NCBI GenBank assembly: GCA_021163545.1
Contig: JAGGTU010000039.1
Location: forward strand, 1-6,001
Origin: a bacterium
GTDB taxonomy: Bacteria > Patescibacteriota > Minisyncoccia > Minisyncoccales > PEYH01
Direction: 5' to 3'
Length of the DNA stretch: 6,001 nt
Both the position numbers and the translations under genes were made by a program. Positions 1-6,001 of this stretch are shown here, one piece after another. Below the pieces are notes generated by a model. It searched no databases. It saw nothing but the letters and a program-made list of their open reading frames with translations, and had not been told where the DNA came from. Numbering within the stretch: the first letter of the stretch is position 1; the number at the start of each line of letters is the position of its first letter.

Positions 1-928
1 CAATCTTTTTTGTCAACCTTCTTTTTTTAGATAATTTCAAAAGGTAATTCAAAAACTGCCATTGCAGTCTATGAACCTTGTTTTTTGGGTTTTTCCAAGA
101 ATAGAACTGAATTCTTTTTTCTATCTCCTCTTTTGAAGAAGCCCAGGTAGATGGAACAGGTTCAATTTCTTCTTCTGCTTTGAAATAGTTTAGGAGTTCT
201 GATAGGAATATTTGCTTTGGTTTTTTGGCTTGTAAGATTTTAAAAAGTAATCTTTCAAGCCCGGGCCGGTGATGTCCAAAGGTTTCTCCATCCATGGCTG
301 TTAGAAGATACACTTTTTCCTTTATTTCATCTCCAATGAGCTCCAAAAATTCTTTTTTTGTTCTTACAACAGCGCTCATAATACAATTTGAAATCCTTCT
401 TTCCCTGAAAGCAGCTTTTAGGTTTGTATTTTTAATCAAAAAGAGTCTATCTTTGGGTGGCTCACTTTTACCTCCGTTGAAAGCTATTTCATCTAAAATG
501 ATCATTTTATAACCTAATTGTTCCACCACTTTTCCTACTTTTTGAGAAAAGGCCATCTCAGGTGGAAAAAAGCAATAAGGTTTATAAGCTTTCCCAAAAT
601 ATCTTTTATTGGTTTCATGGTTTTTCCGAATCTGTCTTATGATTTCTTCTTTATTTAAAAAAGGTAAAAGAGGGTGGTATTTTGCGCTTTCTGTGAACTC
701 TAATCTATTTGTTTGAGCTAATTTTTTGATGGCTTCAATAACATCCGAATAGCCATCCTTTATAAGCCTTTCTGTTAAGGCACCATTAATATTTAAATTC
801 ACTTTTATTCCCTTCAAATTTAAAAGACCTTTGAATAAAGGTCTGTAAGATTCGTTTACCACCCTTTTTAAAATTTCTTTTGACTGATCAAGCGGCTGGT
901 ATATGTGTAAGAAATTTACCCAATACAT
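1..928 (-). CDS. GH57 family glycoside hydrolase (alpha-amylase / glucanotransferase-like), 3' end off window
   Basis: This is the N-terminal 309 residues of a reading frame that enters from position 928 and leaves the window still open, so the C-terminus is missing. The family is recognised from the GH57 conserved regions in order: region 1 'HIYQP' (residues 8-12, usually HxHQP), region 2 around 'EFTESAKYHPLLP' (77-89), region 3 'FFPPEMAF' (120-127) with E124 as the expected nucleophile, and region 4 'AMDGETFGHH' (211-220) with D213 as the expected acid/base. In the family these retaining enzymes hydrolyse, transfer or branch alpha-glucans. Substrate and exact activity cannot be read from this part. 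No signal peptide is visible, so it is probably cytoplasmic. The ATG at 928-926 is the first possible start, because an in-frame TAG lies two codons upstream. It begins 10 bp after the glgA stop with no well-placed Shine-Dalgarno, which suggests co-transcription and a role in glycogen turnover or branching. Confidence 0.88.
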   Translation of the reverse strand, partial: MYWVNFLHIYQPLDQSKEILKRVVNESYRPLFKGLLNLKGIKVNLNINGALTERLIKDGYSDVIEAIKKLAQTNRLEFTESAKYHPLLPFLNKEEIIRQIRKNHETNKRYFGKAYKPYCFFPPEMAFSQKVGKVVEQLGYKMIILDEIAFNGGKSEPPKDRLFLIKNTNLKAAFRERRISNCIMSAVVRTKKEFLELIGDEIKEKVYLLTAMDGETFGHHRPGLERLLFKILQAKKPKQIFLSELLNYFKAEEEIEPVPSTWASSKEEIEKRIQFYSWKNPKNKVHRLQWQFLNYLLKLSKKRRLTKKI

Positions 929-938
929 AGCCTATTTA

Positions 939-2456
939 TTAAGCCCTCTTTTCCCTTAATAGTATATTAAAAAGCTCAAGATATTTTTTTGCCGATTTAA
1001 GCCAGGAAAAGTCTTCTTTCAAGGCTCTTGCAACCAACCTCATCCAAATGTTTTTTAAAGAGAAAATAGAATATGCTCTCACAATGGCGGTATAAAGAGC
1101 CAGCGGTTCATACTTTTCAAATACAAAACCTGTGCCGGTCTCCTGTTGGGGGTTGAAATCTTCCACTGTATCAGCCAACCCACCAGTTTTTCTTACAATT
1201 GGAATACATCCGTATCTCATTGCCTGCAGTTGTACTATACCGCAAGGTTCGAATTTAGAGGGTACAAGAAGCGCATCGGCCCCAGCAAAAATAAGGTGAG
1301 GGAGCGATTTTTCAAATGCAAAAGAAAAACCAATTCTTTGTGGGAATTTCTCCGATGCTTTTTGAATCATCTCCTTATACCTTGATTCACCATCACCCAC
1401 AACAACCAACTGAATGTTTAAATTTTCAAAAAGAGGGTTGATAATTTCGCCCAAAAGATCAAAACCTTTCTGTTCTGTAAGACGGGAAACCATTCCTACT
1501 ACAAAGACATCTTGTGTTTGCTCTAAATTCAAGCGTTTTTGCAGATGTATTTTATTTCTTTTTCTTTTTTGAAGCGTTCTTAAATTATAATGCACTGGAA
1601 TATGGGGGGAAGTTTCTGGATTGTAATCTTTGTAACTGATGCCATTTAAGATACCAAAAAGCTTGTGTTGTTTTTCTTTCAGAATTCTATCTAACCCTTC
1701 ACCATATTCTGGAGTTACAATTTCTTTTGCATAAGTAGGGGAGACAGTGACAATATAATCGCTATACATAATTCCTCTTAACATCCAGTTGAGTTTTGCG
1801 AGTCTTGGATTAAAAAAGTCCGGTATAGGTTCTCTGCCGGAATCTCTTTCGCTTTCGGGCATAAACCTGAAATCACACATCCCTTGGTAATGAAGATTGT
1901 GGATGGCAAAAATTAGACCAATTCGAGAAAAGGCAGAGTCTTTTTTGTATACAGTTTTTAAATAATTTGATATAAGACCAGTTTGCCAATCAGAAGCAAC
2001 AATAATATCTGGTTTCCATTTAGATTGTCTTAAAAACTCAATTGTTCCTCTGCAAAGAAGAGCCCAGCGGACATGATCGTCTGAATAGCCATACACATTC
2101 GCCCTCTTTTCATAATATTCCATATTCTCAAGAAAATATGTACAAGGTGCTTTTTTGCCAAGGTATTTTTTAACATTACAAACCAAAAAAGGGTAAGGAC
2201 CGGGCTGGTCTGTGGGTACTTTCAACCCCTCAAGCTCCATTAAAAGATTATATTTTTTGGGATCAATTGTGCCATAGCGTGGAATCATTACTCTCGCATC
2301 TACTCCCAAATCATTCAAAGCCAAAGGTAGAGAATACATTACATCACCCAATCCTCCTGCTTTTGCAAATGGAGCCGCTTCTGTTGCCACAAATAAAACC
2401 TTTAGCCTTTTTGAGGTTAAAAATTTTTTAAGATCAAAAAAAGAAGAAGAATTCAT
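939..2456 (-). CDS. glgA: Glycogen/starch synthase (GT5)
   Basis: A complete 505-residue GT-B glycosyltransferase that adds glucose from a nucleotide sugar (ADP-glucose in most bacterial GlgA) to the non-reducing end of an alpha-1,4-glucan in the cytoplasm. The N-terminal domain carries the nucleotide-sugar loop 'KAGGLGDV' (32-39), 'SDWQTGL' (155-161, D156) and 'IHNLHYQGM' (185-193, H186). The C-terminal domain carries 'SRLTEQKGFDLL' (324-335; R325 and K330 match the phosphate-binding Arg/Lys of E. coli GlgA), 'FEPCG' (402-406; E403 and C405) and 'TGGLADTV' (424-431). All recognised catalytic positions are present. Length is close to the usual 475-500; the excess is about 17 residues before the first beta strand ('LKVLFVATEAAPFAK'). 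The ATG at 2456 is kept because the predicted promoter places transcription start about 24 bases upstream, but a start nearer residue 16 cannot be excluded. It is the first gene of a minus-strand unit with the GH57 gene. Confidence 0.95.
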   Translation of the reverse strand: MNSSSFFDLKKFLTSKRLKVLFVATEAAPFAKAGGLGDVMYSLPLALNDLGVDARVMIPRYGTIDPKKYNLLMELEGLKVPTDQPGPYPFLVCNVKKYLGKKAPCTYFLENMEYYEKRANVYGYSDDHVRWALLCRGTIEFLRQSKWKPDIIVASDWQTGLISNYLKTVYKKDSAFSRIGLIFAIHNLHYQGMCDFRFMPESERDSGREPIPDFFNPRLAKLNWMLRGIMYSDYIVTVSPTYAKEIVTPEYGEGLDRILKEKQHKLFGILNGISYKDYNPETSPHIPVHYNLRTLQKRKRNKIHLQKRLNLEQTQDVFVVGMVSRLTEQKGFDLLGEIINPLFENLNIQLVVVGDGESRYKEMIQKASEKFPQRIGFSFAFEKSLPHLIFAGADALLVPSKFEPCGIVQLQAMRYGCIPIVRKTGGLADTVEDFNPQQETGTGFVFEKYEPLALYTAIVRAYSIFSLKNIWMRLVARALKEDFSWLKSAKKYLELFNILLREKRA

Positions 2457-2460
2457 AAGA

Positions 2461-2489
2461 TTGATTTTAAAAACGGATTCAATTATAAT
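2461..2489 (+). promoter_or_regulatory. Predicted sigma-70 promoter of GT2-dnaG-rpoD unit
   Basis: TTGATT (2461-2466, 4/6 to TTGACA), a 17-base spacer, then TATAAT (2484-2489, 6/6). Transcription would start near A2496, giving a leader of about 22 bases before the ATG at 2518. The A-rich stretch just upstream (about 2420-2450, inside the start of glgA) could serve as an UP-like element. This would be the only obvious promoter for the glycosyltransferase, dnaG and rpoD genes, since the gaps between them are only 4 and 1 bp. Activity is inferred from consensus match and position. Confidence 0.72.
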
Positions 2490-2490
2490 T
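2481..2490. repeat. Palindrome AATTATAATT shared by the two -10 boxes
   Basis: A perfect 10-base palindrome at the centre of the divergent intergenic region. It contains the plus-strand -10 (2484-2489) and provides part of the minus-strand -10 (2493 to 2488). Because it reads the same on both strands it supplies TATAAT in both directions. It is probably a consequence of the overlapping -10 boxes, though a small palindromic operator cannot be excluded. Confidence 0.6.
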
Positions 2491-2516
2491 ATACCAGAAA
2501 TTTACCCGTTTGAAAA
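2488..2516 (-). promoter_or_regulatory. Predicted sigma-70 promoter of glgA-GH57 unit (extended -10)
   Basis: Read on the minus strand, there is a -10 box TATAAT (2493 to 2488, 6/6 to consensus) preceded directly by TGG, giving an extended -10 TGnTATAAT. A 17-base spacer separates it from TTTTCA (2516 to 2511), a 4/6 match to TTGACA. Transcription would begin near 2480-2482, leaving a leader of about 24 bases before the glgA ATG with no Shine-Dalgarno. A second TATAAT copy (2487 to 2482) lies next to it but has no good -35 partner. The box overlaps the -10 of the opposite promoter. The match is seen in the sequence; activity is inferred. Confidence 0.7.
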
Positions 2517-2517
2517 T

Positions 2518-3174
2518 ATGAAGAGAGAAAAGGTTACCGCTATTGTTCCAGCTTTTAATGAAGAAAAAACAATTAAAGATGTGATAGAGGCTCTTTTAAA
2601 AACCTCTTTTGTAGACGAAGTAATCGTTGTGGACGATGGGTCAGTTGATAACACTTTTAAAATAGCCAGAGAGGCAGGTGCAAAAGTGATAAAACTAAAA
2701 GAAAATCAAGGGAAAGGAAAAGCTTTACAGATTGGGACAGAGCAAACTAATGCCTCTATTTTTCTTTTTTCAGACGCCGATCTTATTGGAATTAAGCCTT
2801 CTCATTTTCAAAAGCTAATTGAACCTGTTTTAGCAGGAAAGGCAGATATGTGTGTGGGTGCTGTAGATAGAAGAAATTTCAATAAATTTTTAGCCTGGTT
2901 TCTTCCAAAAGTTGAGTCTCCTTTTGCAGGCATGAGAGCCTTAAAAAGAGAGTTTTGGGAGAGCATTCCAAGGGAATATAAAAAAGGGTACTTTGTTGAA
3001 AGCGCTCTAACTTATTTTGCTAAAAAGAATAATTTAAAAATTCATTCTTTTATTCTAGATGGAGTTTCTCATTTGATTAAAGAGAAAAAACACGGTTTTT
3101 CTTTTGGGTTTAGGGCAAGAGCAAAAATGCTTCTCCAGATTGTAATTGTAAATATTCTTTTAAGGATTCATTAA
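2518..3174 (+). CDS. GT2 family glycosyltransferase (GT-A fold)
   Basis: A 218-residue GT-A glycosyltransferase resembling the dolichyl/polyprenyl-phosphate sugar transferase branch of GT2. Visible motifs, numbered from the ATG at 2518, are 'AIVPAFNEEKTI' (8-19), 'VVDDGSVDNT' (37-46), 'NQGKGKAL' (63-70), the metal-binding DxD 'SDADL' (85-89), and an acceptor-side 'FAGMRALKREFW' (136-147). The last 25 residues form a basic then hydrophobic helix ('AKMLLQIVIVN', 202-212) that could attach it to the membrane; there is no true multi-span C-terminal domain. The frame stays open up to a TTG at 2461, but that TTG is the first half of the -35 box and lies upstream of the predicted transcript start, so ATG 2518 is preferred. 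Donor and acceptor are unknown; cell-surface glycan or lipid-linked sugar synthesis is a guess from family. The stop at 3174 is 4 bp before dnaG. Confidence 0.85.
   Translation: MKREKVTAIVPAFNEEKTIKDVIEALLKTSFVDEVIVVDDGSVDNTFKIAREAGAKVIKLKENQGKGKALQIGTEQTNASIFLFSDADLIGIKPSHFQKLIEPVLAGKADMCVGAVDRRNFNKFLAWFLPKVESPFAGMRALKREFWESIPREYKKGYFVESALTYFAKKNNLKIHSFILDGVSHLIKEKKHGFSFGFRARAKMLLQIVIVNILLRIH
3162..3166 (+). promoter_or_regulatory. Weak possible ribosome binding site of dnaG
   Basis: AAGGA lies 12 bases before the dnaG ATG at 3179, inside the last codons of the glycosyltransferase gene. The spacing is longer than the usual 5-9 bases, so use is uncertain. Translational coupling across the 4-bp gap is an alternative. 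Confidence 0.3.
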
Positions 3175-3178
3175 ATTT

Positions 3179-4930
3179 ATGGACTCAATTATTGATGAAA
3201 TAAAAAATCGCCTCGATATTGTTGAGGTGATTTCAAGTTATTTGAAGCTTGAGAAAGTGGGTTCAAACTACCGAGCCTTATGTCCTTTTCATTCCGAGAA
3301 AAAACCTTCCTTTTTTGTTTCACCATCCCGCCAAATCTGGCATTGTTTTGGCTGTGGAAAGGGAGGTGATGTATTTAAATTTATTATGGAAATTGAAGGG
3401 GTAGAATTTAAAGATGCCCTAAGAATTCTAGCAAAAAGGGCAGGAGTTGAATTGAAACCTCAAGATCCAAGAATTCTTACCAAGAAAAAAAGGCTCTATG
3501 ATATTTGTGAATGGGCTTGCAAATTTTTTGAAAAACAATTGCATGAGAGTAAAAAAGGGAAAGAAGCAAAAGAATATTTAAAACAAAGAGGAATTTCTGA
3601 GGAATCAATAAGAGATTGGAGAATAGGTTGGGCTCCTGAGACCTGGCATGGGCTTTCTGAATTTTTGATAAAAAAAGGATTTAAAAAAGAAGAAATAGAA
3701 GAAGCGGGTCTTGCAATTAAAAATGAAAAAGGAAACATTTATGATCGTTTCAGAGGAAGAATCATTTTCCCAATTTTTGATATAAACTCTCAGGTAATTG
3801 GTTTTGGAGGAAGAGTTTTTGGAGAGAAAGAAGAGAAAACAGTAGCAAAATATATCAATACTCCAAACACTCCTTTATATGATAAAAGCAAGGTTCTATA
3901 TGGGCTTGATAAGGCAAAAACGGAAATAAGGCAAAAAGATGCCTGCATTCTTGTGGAGGGATACACCGATGTTATTATGTCTCATCAGGCAGGGGTAAAA
4001 AATGTAGTTGCCGTTTCAGGCACGGCTCTTACTCCTTATCATTTAAAACTCTTAAAGCGATATTCTGATAATCTTTTAACTGCTTTTGATATGGATATTG
4101 CCGGAGATTCAGCCACAAAAAGAGGTATAGATTTGGCCCAAAAGGAAGGATTTAATATAAAAGTCATTTCCTTACCAGAGGGTTTGGACCCAGCTGATGT
4201 TATTTTGCATCATCCAGAGGACTGGAAGAGTTTGATTGAGAAGGCAAAATCAATTTTAGATTTTTATTTTGATAATGCCTTTTCTAAATTTGACTCAAAA
4301 ACCCCTGAAGGGAAGAAGGAAATTGCAAAAATTTTAATTCCTGTGTTAAAGAGAATCCCAAACGAGATAGAAGTCTCACATTGGGTAGGGGAGTTGGCAA
4401 AGAGGTTGCAAGTAAAAGAAGAAGCTATATATCAAGAGATGGCAAAATATCAAAAAGAAAAGGAGGGTTTTGAGGTAGAAAAGGAGCAAGTCAAAGAAGA
4501 AAAAAAATCACGGGAGGCCAAATTAGAGGAAAGAATTCTTTGTTTGCTGGTAAGATTTCCGGAGCTTTTTAAAGAAATAAATTTAGAGTCTCTTGATTGG
4601 TTTTCAGAAAAACCAAAGGAAATTCTTAAAAAGATGAAAGAAGAAAAAGAAAATTTCAAAGGAGATGGACTAACACCCGAGACCAAAGAATACCTTGATT
4701 ATATCTATCTTAAATCAGAGGTAGACGAAGATTTTCCAGAGGAAAAAAAGAATGCAGTAGAGGAACTTCAAACTTCTTTAAAGGAACTCCAGATACTTCA
4801 TATCAAAAAACAGCTAAATAAATTATCAGACCAAATTAGATTGGCAGAAGAGGCAAAAAATCAAGAGAAGATTCAAAAATTAATGGAGGAGTTTAACAAC
4901 CTTTCAAAAAAATTAATTGAGTTTAAATAA
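3179..4930 (+). CDS. dnaG: DNA primase DnaG
   Basis: A complete 583-residue primase (E. coli DnaG has 581) that makes RNA primers for lagging-strand and initiation synthesis with the DnaB helicase. The N-terminal zinc finger has C35, H38, C56 and C59 ('CPFH' and 'CFGCG'). The catalytic core includes the basic 'DRFRGRIIFPI' (189-199) and the TOPRIM acidic motifs 'VEGYTDV' (259-265; E260, D264), 'AFDMDIAGD' (302-310; D304, D306) and 'GLDPADVI' (335-342; D337, D340). The usual FDGD motif here has Met in place of Gly, and the usual DPD reads DPAD; the metal-binding acids remain. A charged linker (about 425-448) leads to the helical C-terminal domain, which starts at 'EERILCLLVRFPELF' (450-464) and ends in a long helical hairpin (about 530-583), the region that binds DnaB in the family. 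It sits 4 bp after the glycosyltransferase and 1 bp before rpoD, as in the macromolecular synthesis operon. Confidence 0.97.
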   Translation: MDSIIDEIKNRLDIVEVISSYLKLEKVGSNYRALCPFHSEKKPSFFVSPSRQIWHCFGCGKGGDVFKFIMEIEGVEFKDALRILAKRAGVELKPQDPRILTKKKRLYDICEWACKFFEKQLHESKKGKEAKEYLKQRGISEESIRDWRIGWAPETWHGLSEFLIKKGFKKEEIEEAGLAIKNEKGNIYDRFRGRIIFPIFDINSQVIGFGGRVFGEKEEKTVAKYINTPNTPLYDKSKVLYGLDKAKTEIRQKDACILVEGYTDVIMSHQAGVKNVVAVSGTALTPYHLKLLKRYSDNLLTAFDMDIAGDSATKRGIDLAQKEGFNIKVISLPEGLDPADVILHHPEDWKSLIEKAKSILDFYFDNAFSKFDSKTPEGKKEIAKILIPVLKRIPNEIEVSHWVGELAKRLQVKEEAIYQEMAKYQKEKEGFEVEKEQVKEEKKSREAKLEERILCLLVRFPELFKEINLESLDWFSEKPKEILKKMKEEKENFKGDGLTPETKEYLDYIYLKSEVDEDFPEEKKNAVEELQTSLKELQILHIKKQLNKLSDQIRLAEEAKNQEKIQKLMEEFNNLSKKLIEFK

Positions 4931-4931
4931 G

Positions 4932-6001
4932 ATGAAAAAAAAGAAAAAAACAAAAAAGGGCAAGAAAACAACAAAAAAGGCTAAAAAGAAAAGGCTTACT
5001 GTGATGGCAAAGAGGATAAAACAAAGACAAACTTCTCAAAAAAAGAAGCAAAAAAGAAGTAAAAAAAGAGAAAAAGTTTTTCCTTTAGAAAAAGTTGAGG
5101 AGTTTATAAAACGCGGAAGAACTCGCGGCTTTGTCACAGATTTGGAACTAATTCATTTTTTTCCAGAATTTGACCAAGATTTAGAGGGGCTAGAGGAGCT
5201 TTTAAATAGGCTTGAGGCAGAAGGAATTATTTTGCGACGTGCCCAATCAGAATTTTTAAAAACAGAAGAAAAAAAGAAAGAAAAACCAAAAAGTTTAAAA
5301 GAGCTGGAGGCGCTTTTAAAAAGACCGGATTCTGTACAGATGTATCTAAAAGAAATTGGAAAAGTGCCGTTTTTGACCGCAAAAGAAGAAAAAGAGCTTG
5401 CAAAAAGAATTGAAAAAGGAGATGAGGCGGCAAAACAAAAACTCATCAGAGCAAATTTAAGACTAGTTGTTTCAATTGCAAAAAAATATGTCGGACGCTC
5501 ACCAAATTTGACATTGCTGGATTTAATTCAAGAGGGCAATTTAGGGCTCTTTAGGGCAGCAGAAAAATTTGATTGGAGAAAAGGGTATAAATTTTCAACC
5601 TATGCAACTTGGTGGATAAGGCAAGCAGTTACAAGAGCCTTAGCCGACCAGGCAAGAACTATTAGAATCCCAGTTCATATGATTGAAACAATTACAAAAT
5701 ATGAAAAAGTTAGAAGAGACCTCTTAAAAGAATTAAGAAGAGAACCAACGCCTGAGGAAATCGCAAAAGAAATGGGTCTATCTGTAGCTAAGGTAAGACA
5801 TATTGCAAAAATTGCTCAAAAAACCATTTCTTTAGAAACTCCGGTTGGAGACTCAGACGAGGAAAGCATATTGGCTGATTTTATAAAAGATGAAGAAGTA
5901 GCCTCTCCATCAAAAGAAGCCGCCAGAGCCCTTTTAAGAGAAAGAATAAGGGAAGTTTTACATGAACTTACCCCAAGAGAGCAGAAAATTCTCTCAATGA
6001 G
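4932..6001 (+). CDS. rpoD: Primary sigma factor RpoD/SigA, 3' end off window
   Basis: The first 356 residues of a group 1 sigma-70 factor, cut at the start of region 4 ('LTPREQKILSM', 346-356). Residues 1-48 are a tail with 28 Lys/Arg. Residues 49-103 fit region 1.1, the autoinhibitory domain ('GFVTDLELIHFFPE'). Region 1.2 starts at 'DSVQMYLKEIG' (133-143). Regions 2.1-2.4 span about 171-250 and include 'LLDLIQEGNLGL' and 'FSTYATWWIRQAVTRALADQ'. Q231 and T234 match the -10-reading Gln and Thr of E. coli sigma-70; H249 and E252 match its extended -10 contacts. Region 3 follows ('PTPEEIAKEMGLS', 272-284). There is no large insert between 1.2 and 2.1 as in E. coli. The ATG at 4932 follows the dnaG stop by one base with no Shine-Dalgarno; M25 (5004) is a possible later start that would shorten the basic tail. 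Confidence 0.96.
   Translation, partial: MKKKKKTKKGKKTTKKAKKKRLTVMAKRIKQRQTSQKKKQKRSKKREKVFPLEKVEEFIKRGRTRGFVTDLELIHFFPEFDQDLEGLEELLNRLEAEGIILRRAQSEFLKTEEKKKEKPKSLKELEALLKRPDSVQMYLKEIGKVPFLTAKEEKELAKRIEKGDEAAKQKLIRANLRLVVSIAKKYVGRSPNLTLLDLIQEGNLGLFRAAEKFDWRKGYKFSTYATWWIRQAVTRALADQARTIRIPVHMIETITKYEKVRRDLLKELRREPTPEEIAKEMGLSVAKVRHIAKIAQKTISLETPVGDSDEESILADFIKDEEVASPSKEAARALLRERIREVLHELTPREQKILSM

Noticed and set aside
294..512. Plus-strand open frame of 72 codons
   Set aside because: It lies antisense within the GH57 gene, whose minus-strand frame has clear family motifs.
1146..1385. Plus-strand open frame of 79 codons
   Set aside because: It is antisense to the C-terminal domain of glgA and has no recognisable protein character.
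1976..2000. Gln in place of His in the GlgA 'DWH' motif (SDWQTGL) as a sign of an inactive enzyme
   Set aside because: DWQTGL is common in functional GlgA and starch synthases, and the other catalytic residues are all present.
2457..2517. Riboswitch or leader RNA in the divergent gap
   Set aside because: The gap is only 61 bp and is filled by the two promoters, leaving predicted leaders of about 22-24 bases, too short for a riboswitch.
3496..3738. Minus-strand open frame within dnaG, and a similar one at 4450-4686
   Set aside because: Both are antisense shadows in A-rich coding sequence; the Ser/Phe-rich translations reflect Lys/Glu codons read backwards.
4901..4935. Terminator or separate promoter between dnaG and rpoD
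   Set aside because: The gap is one base; I saw no hairpin followed by a T-run and no convincing -35/-10 pair there.
5153..5446. Minus-strand open frames within rpoD (also 5227-5433)
   Set aside because: They are antisense to a well-supported sigma factor and have low-complexity Ser/Phe or Leu/Phe content.
1..6001. Recoded UGA (as Gly in Gracilibacteria/SR1)
   Set aside because: All five frames read cleanly with standard code 11, glycine uses GGN codons and no in-frame TGA occurs. All three visible stops are TAA.

Overview
The window is AT-rich, tightly packed bacterial chromosome: five protein genes fill all but about 80 bases, arranged as two divergent transcription units. Both outer genes run off the window. 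No mobile element, CRISPR array, tRNA or rRNA is visible. The layout suggests a small, streamlined genome. Gene spacings are 1 to 10 bp, all three visible stops are TAA, the starts lack strong Shine-Dalgarno sequences, and the sigma factor has a short form of region 2 with a 'GRSPNLTLLDLIQEG' loop and a lysine-rich tail. My best inference is a Candidate Phyla Radiation bacterium (Patescibacteria, Parcubacteria-like). This rests on protein character and compactness, not on a search.

Left arm, minus strand (1-2456): glgA, encoding a GT5 glycogen/starch synthase, is followed after 10 bp by a GH57 glycoside hydrolase whose 3' end is off the window. Together they look like an alpha-glucan (glycogen) synthesis and remodelling pair: GlgA extends alpha-1,4 chains, and GH57 hydrolyses, transfers or branches them.

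Centre (2457-2517): a 61-bp divergent intergenic region carries two good sigma-70 type promoters that face away from each other. Their -10 boxes overlap on the palindrome AATTATAATT. This makes it likely that the two arms compete for RNA polymerase.

Right arm, plus strand (2461-6001): a GT2 glycosyltransferase, then dnaG (primase), then rpoD (primary sigma factor, 3' end cut off), with gaps of 4 bp and 1 bp. The dnaG-rpoD pair is the core of the classical macromolecular synthesis operon. Here the leading position is taken by a glycosyltransferase rather than rpsU. The sigma factor encoded here keeps the residues that read -10 and extended -10 promoters, which are the promoter types seen at the divergent junction.

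I found no clear novel system. The points most worth a second look are the overlapping divergent promoters, the glycosyltransferase in the dnaG-rpoD operon, and the highly basic N-terminal tail of the sigma factor.
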